Shown here piece after piece: positions 43,198 through 52,300 of a stretch of DNA of 64,000 nt. Source of the stretch: Clostridium sp. (GTDB taxonomy: Bacteria > Bacteroidota > Bacteroidia > Bacteroidales > Muribaculaceae); NCBI GenBank assembly GCA_023663805.1, contig JAMPGR010000001.1:620733-684732 (forward strand), written 5' to 3'. How positions within the stretch are numbered: the stretch's first letter is position 1; each line of letters begins with the position of its first letter. The notes beneath the pieces were generated by a model. It saw only the letters and a list, made by a program, of their open reading frames with translations, was not told the origin of the DNA and did no database searches. The translations under genes and the position numbers were made by a program.

Positions 43198-43260
43198 TCA
43201 TTGACAATAATCCATACCGAAACTTGAGTCATTGACAATAGTCCAGAACCGAAACTTGAG
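43198..43260 (+). repeat. Tandem duplication, 31/32 bp, of the element's right end
   Basis: Two consecutive copies of TCATTGACAATA(A/G)TCCA followed by ACCGAAACTTGAG (43198-43228 and 43229-43260), differing at a few positions and by one inserted base. Confidence 0.8.
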
Positions 43261-43311
43261 GAGGTCATCTCCTCTCGATAGGGAGTGCTTTTCTCTGGCG
43301 AGAGAAGATTT

Positions 43312-43370
43312 CTACGACGATATATTCCAGATTCGGGTAGACCTGGCGCGCGACAATCCGGATGGTCCGT
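43312..43370 (-). pseudogene. Fragment of a GT2 glycosyltransferase gene
   Basis: On the minus strand it translates to RIVARQVYPNLEYIVV, matching NVARQDYPNLEYIVVDG of the GT2 protein at 2962-3705. At the DNA level the two stretches (here and about 3563-3618) agree at most positions. Only about 60 bases remain; there is no start or downstream domain. Confidence 0.7.
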
Positions 43371-43795
43371 CCCGACATAAAACACCCGCCGACGTTATAT
43401 TTTACGGAATAAATGCCACGAAGAACGTCTAATCGAAAAATTATCATTATATTTGCACCGTCAATGGAGGAGAAATACCGTTGACAGGAAAAGCGTTTGC
43501 TTTCTTTCCCGAGTGATAAAATCGCCAAATTTTAAGTTCTGAGGGGAGAAGGATTAGACGCTCTTCTGTTTCGTCGTATATTTTCGAGGCCTCGAATGCC
43601 CCGCTGAAATACAACGGACAGTGGGGCATTTATTCTATCTTTTTCGGTCAGAACCAGGCGTTTGGCGATGCCCATCACTCCCGAAGAAGCGAAAAGTTCC
43701 CCACTTTTCTTTTATCTTAACCTAACGTACAATAATCGATCGCTGGATTCGGGATCTTGGCAGCATACAGGACAACAATTAACCGCATTCTGCCA
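43371..43795 (+). other. Non-coding leader before the phospho-signalling island
   Basis: No convincing gene. TATATTTG at 43448-43455 resembles a -7 element but has no -33 partner. A perfect 8-bp inverted repeat, AATGCCCC (43595-43602) and GGGGCATT (43623-43630), and the palindrome CGAGGCCTCG (43585-43594) could be a terminator or regulatory sites. The DNA is more AT rich than the genes around it. No clear promoter lies directly before 43796. Confidence 0.35.
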
Positions 43796-45298
43796 ATGGA
43801 AACGCTGAAAATAGGGAGAAGCTCCTCCAACGATTTGGTTTTGGACAATGACCCGACCGTATCGCGCCAGCACGCCGTCGTCACAATCCTCGACAACGGC
43901 ACGGCAACGATACGCGACCTGAACTCCACATCCGGAACATTTGTTGACAACAAACGGATCAGTGCTGAAACCCCCGTCACGCAGTCTTCACAAATCAAAC
44001 TCGGGAACACCGTTCTGACCCTCGGCCAGATTATGGCAACCAGGCGCAAAACGAAAGTACACCGGCCAAGCGGCATCTCGGCGTCGTCGGTTGCCCTGAC
44101 TTCGAAAAAAATCGTCGGGCGCGCTCCCTCGAACGATATCCCGATGTCGGCCGCTGACGTCAGTTCGTCCCACTGCGTCATAGGATTCGACTCCGACGGG
44201 AATCCCGCCATCGCAGACCTCGGCTCGAGCAACGGAACGTTCGTCAACGGGAACCGTATCTCCGGAGTGACCAGACTGAAAAAAGGGGATACTGTCCGTC
44301 TGGCCGCCAACACCCACCTGAACTGGGAAAATTACCTGAAGCCGAAAGGGAACCGGAAGATGACCATCGCAATCACATCGATTGTCGCTTCGCTGGCTGT
44401 CATCGCGCTTGTCGGAGTGATCGTCTGGAAAAACTGGAACCGCCAGCTTTCACCAGAAGAGATTTACGACAAATACCGCACGTCGGTCGTCATGATACTC
44501 AACTACAACTCATACGCGGTCAAACTCCACGGCAAATCCCCGAGCGACATCGACTCGCGCCTTGCCGTCATAGACAATGTCTATGTCAACAGCGACGGAG
44601 AGGTCGAATCGGGTATTTCAGGATCCTCCGGAACCGGATTCTTTATCTCGAAGGACGGGAAGATCATGACCAACAAACATGTCCTATATCCGATGGGGGA
44701 TGAAGAACAGAAAGCAAAAGAGAAAATCAAAGAGGCGATAACCAGCATGCTCTACAGCATCGCACGTTCGACCGGAGAATACGGCTACGCACAACTGGCG
44801 TCGGACATCGATGTCGAATATGTATTCAATTCGGTCGGCGTTGCCCGGAACGACACCCACGTCAGTTCGGCCGACGACCTGCTGAAAGCCACACCTATCA
44901 AGGGGAGCAAGGATGACGATGTCGACGTCGCGATCCTTCAACTGAACACGAAGACAACGCCCGAAGACGCCGTCATCGTCGATGTCGCGAACTTTTCCGA
45001 CCCGAAACACCGGAAAATAGGCAGCCGGATCTACACTATCGGATTCCCAAAGAATTTCGCCATCGGCAGTACCGCGGTCGGTCTCGAGGCAAACAACCAG
45101 AGCGGCGAAATCACCCAGGACCGCGGGGAGAATGTCTACGGACACAATATCACAATCCATCAGGGCGCAAGCGGATCACCCGTTTTCGACAGTTACGGAC
45201 AGTTCGCCGGAATCATCGTCTCGGGTTTCCTCGGCCTGTCGCAGGGTTACAACCATGCCGTCCAGCCCGAAAAGGCTTCCGAATTTGCAAACAAATAG
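43796..45298 (+). CDS. Transmembrane trypsin-like serine protease with two N-terminal FHA domains
   Basis: 500 residues from the ATG at 43796; the frame extends to a TTG at 43757, but METLKIGRSSSND is a natural FHA start. FHA1 (about 1-75: GRSSSNDLVL, SRQHAVV, NSTSGTFV) and FHA2 (about 95-170: GRAPSNDIPM, SSSHCVI, LGSSNGTFVNG) both keep the Arg and Ser of phosphothreonine binding. One membrane helix (about 194-215) separates them from a chymotrypsin-fold protease (about 225-500) with a likely triad His295 (TNKHVL), Asp377 (DVAIL) and Ser459 (GASGSP). I infer that the FHA domains face the cytoplasm and the protease the periplasm. It opens the seven-gene kinase/phosphatase/FHA group. Confidence 0.85.
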   Translation: METLKIGRSSSNDLVLDNDPTVSRQHAVVTILDNGTATIRDLNSTSGTFVDNKRISAETPVTQSSQIKLGNTVLTLGQIMATRRKTKVHRPSGISASSVALTSKKIVGRAPSNDIPMSAADVSSSHCVIGFDSDGNPAIADLGSSNGTFVNGNRISGVTRLKKGDTVRLAANTHLNWENYLKPKGNRKMTIAITSIVASLAVIALVGVIVWKNWNRQLSPEEIYDKYRTSVVMILNYNSYAVKLHGKSPSDIDSRLAVIDNVYVNSDGEVESGISGSSGTGFFISKDGKIMTNKHVLYPMGDEEQKAKEKIKEAITSMLYSIARSTGEYGYAQLASDIDVEYVFNSVGVARNDTHVSSADDLLKATPIKGSKDDDVDVAILQLNTKTTPEDAVIVDVANFSDPKHRKIGSRIYTIGFPKNFAIGSTAVGLEANNQSGEITQDRGENVYGHNITIHQGASGSPVFDSYGQFAGIIVSGFLGLSQGYNHAVQPEKASEFANK

Positions 45299-45325
45299 TC
45301 AATCAATCTAAATACAACCAAACAA

Positions 45326-45916
45326 ATGGCACCAAACAAACGCACCTGCCCAAACGGCCACAAGTATGACAGCTCGATCTACGGCGACAACTGCCCCTTC
45401 TGCCCGAGCCCGACACAACTGAACAACAGCACCGGCTACGACTCGCCCGGAGGACGCACCCAGGTCAACGGACCTTCAACCGAAGCAACGCGCCCGACCA
45501 TACCGGTCGGACCCGCTCCGGAACCCCCCGCAGGCGGAGGAGGCCACACGGTCATCCGCTCTCTCGACAGCAAAGATACCGACACCCCGGCAGGACGCCG
45601 TATCGTCGGTCTGCTCGTCTCCTTCTCCGCCAATCCCTGCGGAAAGGTCTACAACCTCTACGAAGGCCGCAACACAATCGGACGCGACATCACCAACGAC
45701 ATCGCCTTCCCCAACGACAACGCGATCTCCCAGCGCCACCTCGTCATCGTCTACCGTGCGTCTGACAACCGCTATCTGATGGAAGACCAGCTGACATCGA
45801 ACGGGACGTGGCTTAACGGCGAGACCGCCAACGACCGCGTCTCCCTCAACTCGGGCGACATCGTAGTCATCGGTGCAACCAAATTCGTATTCCTCTCTAT
45901 CCCGCAAGGACTCTGA
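45326..45916 (+). CDS. FHA-domain protein with N-terminal zinc-ribbon-like motif
   Basis: 196 residues. Cys8, His12, Cys23 and Cys26 (CPNGHKYDSS, DNCPFC) look like a small zinc-binding knuckle. A low-complexity Pro/Thr/Gly linker (about 30-80) leads to an FHA domain (about 105-192): GRDITNDIAF, ISQRHLVIVY, LTSNGTWLNG. There is no signal peptide or membrane helix, so it should be a soluble cytoplasmic adaptor that binds phosphothreonine. It is 27 bases after the protease gene and 5 bases before the phosphatase gene. The Thr-rich linker could itself be a kinase substrate; this is inference. Confidence 0.85.
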   Translation: MAPNKRTCPNGHKYDSSIYGDNCPFCPSPTQLNNSTGYDSPGGRTQVNGPSTEATRPTIPVGPAPEPPAGGGGHTVIRSLDSKDTDTPAGRRIVGLLVSFSANPCGKVYNLYEGRNTIGRDITNDIAFPNDNAISQRHLVIVYRASDNRYLMEDQLTSNGTWLNGETANDRVSLNSGDIVVIGATKFVFLSIPQGL

Positions 45917-45921
45917 ACGAT

Positions 45922-47388
45922 ATGAACCGACAGAACAACAATAACTACGATTACTGTATCCTCGGCGAAGCGACCGACGTAGGACAGCGTCGGTCGGCCA
46001 ACGAGGACAGTTGCGGCAACGGACTGACGATCAATGGTCTTGTTGCGACCGTATGCGACGGTATGGGCGGACATGTCGGCGGCGCGACAGCTTCGAAAAT
46101 CGCAGTCGAAACAATCTTCGACGTTCTGAACAACCGCTTCTTCGACGATCCGCGCGAAGCGATCGGCGTCGCTATCGACCGTGCCAACGAAGCAATCCTC
46201 CAGTATGCCGCCGAGCACCCCGAACTGCAGGGGATGGGATCGACATGCGTGCTGCTGATTGTCCGCGACGGGAAAGTCTACATCGGACATGTCGGTGACA
46301 GCCGTATCTATCTGATCCGCCGACACACAATCAAACAACTGACGACGGACCACTCCTACGTCCAGATGCTCGTCGACTCCGGGACGATAACTCCCGAGGA
46401 GGCCGAACGCCATCCCCGCAAGAACGAGATTACCAACGCACTCGGCATCCCGACGATGCAACCCGCTACAGTCAAGCCCGAACCGATCACTCCCGAAATC
46501 GGCGACTGCTTCCTGCTCTGTTCCGACGGTCTGTCGGGAATGGTACCGAACAACAAGATCGAGCGCGTTATCAGCGACCAGCGTAACATGCATCTCCAGG
46601 ACCGCGCCGAAAAACTGGTCCGTATGGCCAACGAGGCCGGAGGTGTCGACAATATCAGCGTCGAACTCGTCGAATTTGCCGACCTCCCCGGAACGAAACA
46701 GAATCTTCTGGCTGAGAAGAAAAAAATGGCGACAATCGGAATCTGCGCCGCATTGTTAGTCATCGCGCTTCTCGCCGTCTGGTTCGTCTTTATCCGCGAC
46801 ACCAAATCGACCGATCCGGCAACCGGCGACGAGACACAGACAGCGGACACAACGGCTGTCAGGACCGATACCGTCGCTAAACCCGGCGGCGAAATCATCG
46901 GCGCCATTCCCAACGACCAGACAATCGATCTTGGCAAACTGGGTATGACTCCCAAACAAGCCTTTATGACACTCAATTTCAAAAAGGATGGAACTGAGAT
47001 AACGACTTCGGCCGGAACCATTTCCAACGGATTTATTGGAGATCCTATGAAGATCGACTTGGAAGATGACAGACTTAAACGTAACTTAACGGATGACGGT
47101 AAGAAATGTGTCGTCACAGTATTAATAAATAAGGCTCCTAATCCGAAGGATGGTTTTGTGATTGTCATACCCTCGACAGACGGAAAATCGAAACTGACAT
47201 TGAAATTCCAGCTCGTTGAAACACAAAAGCCTGCGGTCACGCCTGCGACACCCGAAAAACCGGATGAGGTAAAGCCGAACATAGACGATAACCCTCAGGA
47301 TATTACAACTCCGGAAAAAAAGATCGATGGGGACTCCAATAAAGAAACTGACAAGAACGACAAAAACAATCCCCCCATAGCAATATGA
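45922..47388 (+). CDS. PP2C-family Ser/Thr phosphatase with membrane helix and extracytoplasmic tail
   Basis: 488 residues. The PPM domain (about 8-255) has all main motifs: SANEDS, VCDGMGGHVGG, GHVGDSRIYLI, LTTDHS, LLCSDGLSGMV and GGVDNISV; the Asp residues bind the two catalytic metals. A membrane helix (about 271-292) follows, then a 195-residue outside part whose first half (about 315-430) has a beta-sandwich look and whose end is rich in Pro, Asp, Lys and Asn. It would reverse phosphorylation by the two kinases encoded next. The last 80 codons are less GC biased than the catalytic part, so the tail may have been added separately. Confidence 0.9.
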   Translation: MNRQNNNNYDYCILGEATDVGQRRSANEDSCGNGLTINGLVATVCDGMGGHVGGATASKIAVETIFDVLNNRFFDDPREAIGVAIDRANEAILQYAAEHPELQGMGSTCVLLIVRDGKVYIGHVGDSRIYLIRRHTIKQLTTDHSYVQMLVDSGTITPEEAERHPRKNEITNALGIPTMQPATVKPEPITPEIGDCFLLCSDGLSGMVPNNKIERVISDQRNMHLQDRAEKLVRMANEAGGVDNISVELVEFADLPGTKQNLLAEKKKMATIGICAALLVIALLAVWFVFIRDTKSTDPATGDETQTADTTAVRTDTVAKPGGEIIGAIPNDQTIDLGKLGMTPKQAFMTLNFKKDGTEITTSAGTISNGFIGDPMKIDLEDDRLKRNLTDDGKKCVVTVLINKAPNPKDGFVIVIPSTDGKSKLTLKFQLVETQKPAVTPATPEKPDEVKPNIDDNPQDITTPEKKIDGDSNKETDKNDKNNPPIAI

Positions 47389-47391
47389 TCC

Positions 47392-48675
47392 ATGCCGACA
47401 ATCAATAACTACAGTTACGATGAGAAGCCGATCGGCGAGGGCGGAATGGGATGCGTGTTCCGCGCGACGAGCCCCGCAGGGAAAAAAGTCGCCCTGAAAA
47501 TGCTGAAGACGCAGTTTGCATCCATGCCGACTTTCAGCACTTTCTTCCAGACCGAGGCCGCTGCCATACGCCGGATGAGCCACCCTAACGTCGTCGGGAT
47601 CGAAGGGGAGCCCTTTTCGGACAGCGCCGGCAATCTCTATCTCCCGATGCAGTTCATCGAGGGGCAGACAATAGAGAAGCGGATCAAAACGCTGCTAGCC
47701 AACGGCCAGCGTATGGAAGAATCGGAAGCAACGGAGATCATGAAAAAAATACTCTCGACCTTCGAGTATATCCACAGCCAGGGGGTTATCCACCGCGATA
47801 TCAAACCGTCGAACATCATGCTCAAACCCGACGGCGAGATTTGCGTCATCGACTTCGGCATCGCCCGCGACTCTCGCCTCCCGACCGGCTACACAATCGG
47901 CCACAGCGTCGGAACCGACGGATATATGAGCCCCGAGCAGGTCAACGGCCTGAACATAGACCATCGGACCGACATCTACTCCCTCGGGTGTCTGCTCTTC
48001 TACATGATGACAGGAACACACGCGATCAAGAAAAAGGATAACGACCACGACACCCGCGTCGCGATTCTGAACGACACGATCCCCCAACCCCGCAGCCTCC
48101 GCCCCGACATCTCGGAGCGAATGGAGAAAATCATCATGAAATCTACCGACAAGGATATGCGGGTCCGCTACAAATCGGCCGAAGATTTTCGCCGCGCACT
48201 CGAACCGGCGGCCGAAACGAGCCATACGTTCGTCCAGGGAGTCGATATCACCGTCGGCCGCAACAGCGACAACGATATCGTCGTCCCGAACAACTATGTC
48301 TCGGGCCACCACCTTGTCATTTCTTATAATTTCGCTTGCGGCAACAGTATCATATCTATCCTCGACAGGAGCACCAACGGAACGGGAATCGAGTATCCCG
48401 ACTCAATGAAATTCCTCAAGCACAACACCCACACGATCCCTTACGACATCTACAACCAGCCCTCGTCGGGTCTTCCCGGAGTCTTGCTCTCGGGACGCGA
48501 GGAATGTATGCTCGACTGGGACCGCGTCATCGGCGAAATCAAATCGAGGCTGAATGTCGCGCCGCCGCCACCGCCGCCGACACCAGTCACCGAACCGAAG
48601 CCGAAGAGTCGGCTCTGGCTGATCGTCCTGGCTGTTGTCGCTGTCGCAGCAGCCGTTGCCATCCTGCTGTCATGA
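47392..48675 (+). CDS. Tail-anchored Ser/Thr protein kinase with C-terminal FHA domain
   Basis: 427 residues. The kinase domain (about 8-275) has the Gly loop IGEGGMGCVF, Lys36 (VALK), HRDIKPSNIML, DFGIA and a GTDGYMSPEQ activation-segment end, so it looks active. An FHA-like domain (about 280-360) follows: ITVGRNSDNDIVV, VSGHHLVISY and DRSTNGTGI. A run of seven prolines links it to a single C-terminal membrane helix of about 20 residues that ends the protein, a tail anchor facing the cytoplasm. A kinase and FHA on one chain is unusual and suggests self-recruitment after phosphorylation. It starts 3 bases after the phosphatase gene. Confidence 0.9.
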   Translation: MPTINNYSYDEKPIGEGGMGCVFRATSPAGKKVALKMLKTQFASMPTFSTFFQTEAAAIRRMSHPNVVGIEGEPFSDSAGNLYLPMQFIEGQTIEKRIKTLLANGQRMEESEATEIMKKILSTFEYIHSQGVIHRDIKPSNIMLKPDGEICVIDFGIARDSRLPTGYTIGHSVGTDGYMSPEQVNGLNIDHRTDIYSLGCLLFYMMTGTHAIKKKDNDHDTRVAILNDTIPQPRSLRPDISERMEKIIMKSTDKDMRVRYKSAEDFRRALEPAAETSHTFVQGVDITVGRNSDNDIVVPNNYVSGHHLVISYNFACGNSIISILDRSTNGTGIEYPDSMKFLKHNTHTIPYDIYNQPSSGLPGVLLSGREECMLDWDRVIGEIKSRLNVAPPPPPPTPVTEPKPKSRLWLIVLAVVAVAAAVAILLS

Positions 48676-48718
48676 CAAACAATTATACACTTTCAATCAT
48701 CCAAATCAAACATAGCCT

Positions 48719-49246
48719 ATGAGAACAATAACAATCGGACGGTCATCCTCTTGCGACATTGTCGTCCCCGACAACAGTGTCAGCCGCATACACGCCGAGA
48801 TCAGCATGATCGACGGGAAATATCTCTTCCGCGACACCAGCAGCAACGGCTCGACCCTGAACGGGGAATATATCTCGAACCGCGCCGTCGGCATCGCCCC
48901 GGGCGCACCCGTTCTGCTCGCCAACCGCATTCCCCTCCCCTGGGCCCAGATCTACGCCCTGCTTCCGATCAGAAACGGCGGCAGCAACCGCGTATACGAA
49001 CCGGAGGGGAGAACAAACGTCGGACTTGCAGCGCCCCCGGCTCCGGCTCCCGCAATTCCGGTTTATTCTGACGACGATCCTTCGCCGGTCGGATGGTGTA
49101 TCCTCTCCTTCCTGATTCCGCTTGTCGGATGGATCCTTTACTTCAGTTGGAAAAGCACAAAACCGCAGAAAGCATCGGCCGTATGCACATGGGCCTGGAT
49201 CGGCTTCGGGCTGAATGTCATCCTGTCGATAGCGAGCATCGGCTGA
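48719..49246 (+). CDS. FHA-domain protein with two C-terminal membrane helices
   Basis: 175 residues. The FHA domain begins at residue 1: ITIGRSSSCDIVV, SRIHAEISM, DTSSNGSTLNG. A linker rich in Pro/Ala (about 100-120) leads to two hydrophobic helices (about 124-142 and 155-174) separated by a short basic loop (KSTKPQKAS), similar to small DUF4190-like membrane modules. The FHA domain should be cytoplasmic. It may tether phosphorylated partners to the membrane. Gaps are 43 bases before and 64 after. Confidence 0.85.
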   Translation: MRTITIGRSSSCDIVVPDNSVSRIHAEISMIDGKYLFRDTSSNGSTLNGEYISNRAVGIAPGAPVLLANRIPLPWAQIYALLPIRNGGSNRVYEPEGRTNVGLAAPPAPAPAIPVYSDDDPSPVGWCILSFLIPLVGWILYFSWKSTKPQKASAVCTWAWIGFGLNVILSIASIG

Positions 49247-49310
49247 CGCCTGCTCCCCGGCATATCATCAATATCACACAATCGAAATCGTATCATACAC
49301 AACCATCACC

Positions 49311-52300
49311 ATGATAGGAAAAGAAATCCTTAACTACCGGATCGTCAAACTGATTGGCGAGGGTGGAATGGGCGCGGTCTATCTCGCCGAGCACAAATAT
49401 ATCCGCCAGCAGAAGGTCGCGATCAAGGTTCTCCATAACGGCGTCGTCAACGACTATACCCGCGAGAAACTGACACAGGAGGCCGAGCACCTCGCCTCGC
49501 TTGACCATCCGAACATCGTCAAACTGATCAACTACCACATCGATGACGAAGGGAACATCTACCTGATCGAGGAGTTCGCCGACGGAGTCACTCTCGAAAA
49601 GTTCATCAACGAGGTCAACGGTCTCGTTGTCGAAGACCGCGTCTGTGCCCTCTTCGAACCAATCCTCGACGGCGTCGGGTATGCCCACCAGAAAGGGATC
49701 ATCCACCGCGACCTGAAGCCGACCAATATCATCATCACCAAGGAGGGCACCCCGAAAATCCTCGACTTCGGCATCGCGACAATTATGAACGAGGATAACG
49801 ACGAGGAGAAGTTCGTCGTCGGAACCCCCTCCTACATGAGTCCCGAGCAGGTCCGCGGCCAGCACCTCGACCAGCGCTCCGACATCTATGCCCTCGGCGT
49901 TATCCTCCATCAGATGATGACCGGGAACGCCCCCTACGACACGACGACCATGTCTGAACACGAAATCAACGAGAAGGTCGTCAACGAGCCTCTCGCTCCG
50001 ATGAAGTCGTTCTACAAATATGTCAGTCCCGAGACACAGAAGGTCGTCGACAAGGCTACCGCAAAGAATCCCGACGACCGCTACCAAAACTGCAACGATT
50101 TCCGCAAGTCGCTCCACCGTGCGATTTATCCCCCGAAGACCCCGAGATGGGTATGGTGGACCGCTGCGGCTGTTCTCTGCGTCCTGATTGGAGGCGGCCT
50201 CTGGTGGTGGGACTACACCCGGACAAAGGTCACTTACTATAAAGACTACACCGAAGTATGGGGCGAACCGGTCGGCGTCGGAAAACTGTCGTCGTCGGAC
50301 TACTCCCACATCCACCGCGCCTACCGGTTCGAGACTTCGCGCGGGAAAGTTCGCCGTATGACCCACGTCAACTCGATCGGGACAATTATCCCCGACAACG
50401 AATCGGAACGCAAGGACCGCACAATCGACGCCCTCTACACCTACACCCCTGAGGGGAAGGTCGCCCGCGTCAAGGTCCTCGACCACAACGGCCGCGTCCA
50501 GTATGTCAAGTCCTATAGCGAAAACCTGAAAACCGTTGTTTTCCAATTCGACGACGAACACGGAACAGAGAAAACCCTCGGAGCCGACATGCTCGGTGCC
50601 ACAAACGCCTTCGACAACCGCAGTATGGACAACCGCGGAAAAATCTCGCGCTACCACCAGACCTACGACGACAACGGCTATGTCACCAGAACCGAATATG
50701 CCGGGCTCTACAATATGCGTGTCAGCGACGGCGACAATATCTACGGTCGCGAATATATCCGTGACGACAAAGGACGTATCGCCGAAGAACGTTATCTCGG
50801 ACTCGACGGACAGCCGATCTCGACAAGATGGGGCCTCGGGAAGAAGCGGTTCAAATATGACGACAACGACAATATGACCGAGGTCGTCTACCTGACCGTC
50901 GACGACGAGCCTTCAATCGAATTCCCTTCCGGAACAGCCGTCTACCAGCTCGATTACGACAAATACGGCAATGTCGCGGAAGTGCGTCTGCTCAACGGCG
51001 ACGGTGAACTCTATATCCCGGCGAGATACGGCTACTCGTTCCAGAAGACCAGTTACGACGACAAAGGATACATCAACCGTCAGGAACATTACGGCCCGGA
51101 TCAGCAGTTGATCAATCTCCCCGACGGATATGCGATTTTCGAGACAGAATGTGACGACAACGGTTTTTTCAACGTCATGAGATTCTACGACACCGAAGGA
51201 AATCTGACCCGTACGAAAAGCAACGCGGCGATTACCCGCTTCGTCAACGACGCGAAAGGAAACCAATTGACGGCCGAGAATTTCGACGAAAACGACAAAC
51301 CGCTGATGACAAAAGAGGCGTTTTTCCGTTCTGTCTGCGAGTATGACACACTCGGAAATATGATTTCCGCATTCTACTACGACACCGACGGCAAACTGAC
51401 GGCCACTCCGGGTTTCAACGGCGGCGCCGGAGCTCTGTTCGAATATGACGATTTCAACCGTATCGTAAAGCGGACAAATCTTAACTCCGATTCTGTTGTC
51501 GCGCCCAGTGACCTCGGTATAACTGTCGATACACGTACATTCGATGCCCGCGGCAATATGACCTCATATGCTTTCTTCGAAGATGTCGAATGCAAGAAAC
51601 CCCAGGAGAATATCAACGGAATCGCAGGCAGCAACATGACTTACGACGACAACGGAAATCTCAGTATGCAGACATTCTTCGGAAAGGACGGCCAGTTAAA
51701 GTTCGACGAGGACCATGTCGCCATCTATCGCTGCACATACGACGACCGTGGCAACAAAACCTCTGTCAGATATTTCGACACTGCCGACAAGCCAGTCCTC
51801 AGCACCGACCGCTATGCCGGGAAAATCTGGGAGTATGACTCTATCGGAAACAGTACTATGGAGAAATATATCGGAGTCGACGGCACTCTCGCTGTTGGAT
51901 ATCTCTATACGAGATATAAATACGACAAGGATAACAACGTTATCGAAGAGGCTCTGTTCGACCGCGGCGACAAACCGGGTACAAACAACTGGGGATACCA
52001 CATCAAGCGTATGAAATATGACTCGCGCCGACAGTGTACCGAGGAATCTTATTTCGACAAAGAAGACAAACCGACCCTGCACAAGATCAACCGCTTTGCA
52101 ACACAACGAATGAAGTACGACAACCTGGGTAATGTCATTGAGGTGGCATTCTTCGGAACCGACGGCAAACCGACAGACTGCAATTCGAATTACTCGATCC
52201 ATCGCTCGGAATATGACGCCATGGGACGCGTCATCCACCAGACCTTCTACGACACCGAAGGGAAACCGACCGATCCGTCGAAAATGGTTCCCGAAGGATT

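Larger units (their letters stand above)
42774..43229 (+). mobile_element. Candidate MITE-like element with 13-bp terminal inverted repeats
   Basis: ACTCAAGTTTCGG (42774-42786) is the exact reverse complement of CCGAAACTTGAGT (43217-43229). The 456 bases between contain no gene but several hairpins, including the two REP-like units listed separately. No transposase and no clear target-site duplication are visible. The right end is duplicated in tandem immediately outside (43229-43260). Confidence 0.45.

Noticed and set aside
42774-43260. CRISPR array suggested by repeats and hairpins
   Set aside because: There are only two tandem direct copies and two inverted hairpin units, no regular spacers and no cas genes.
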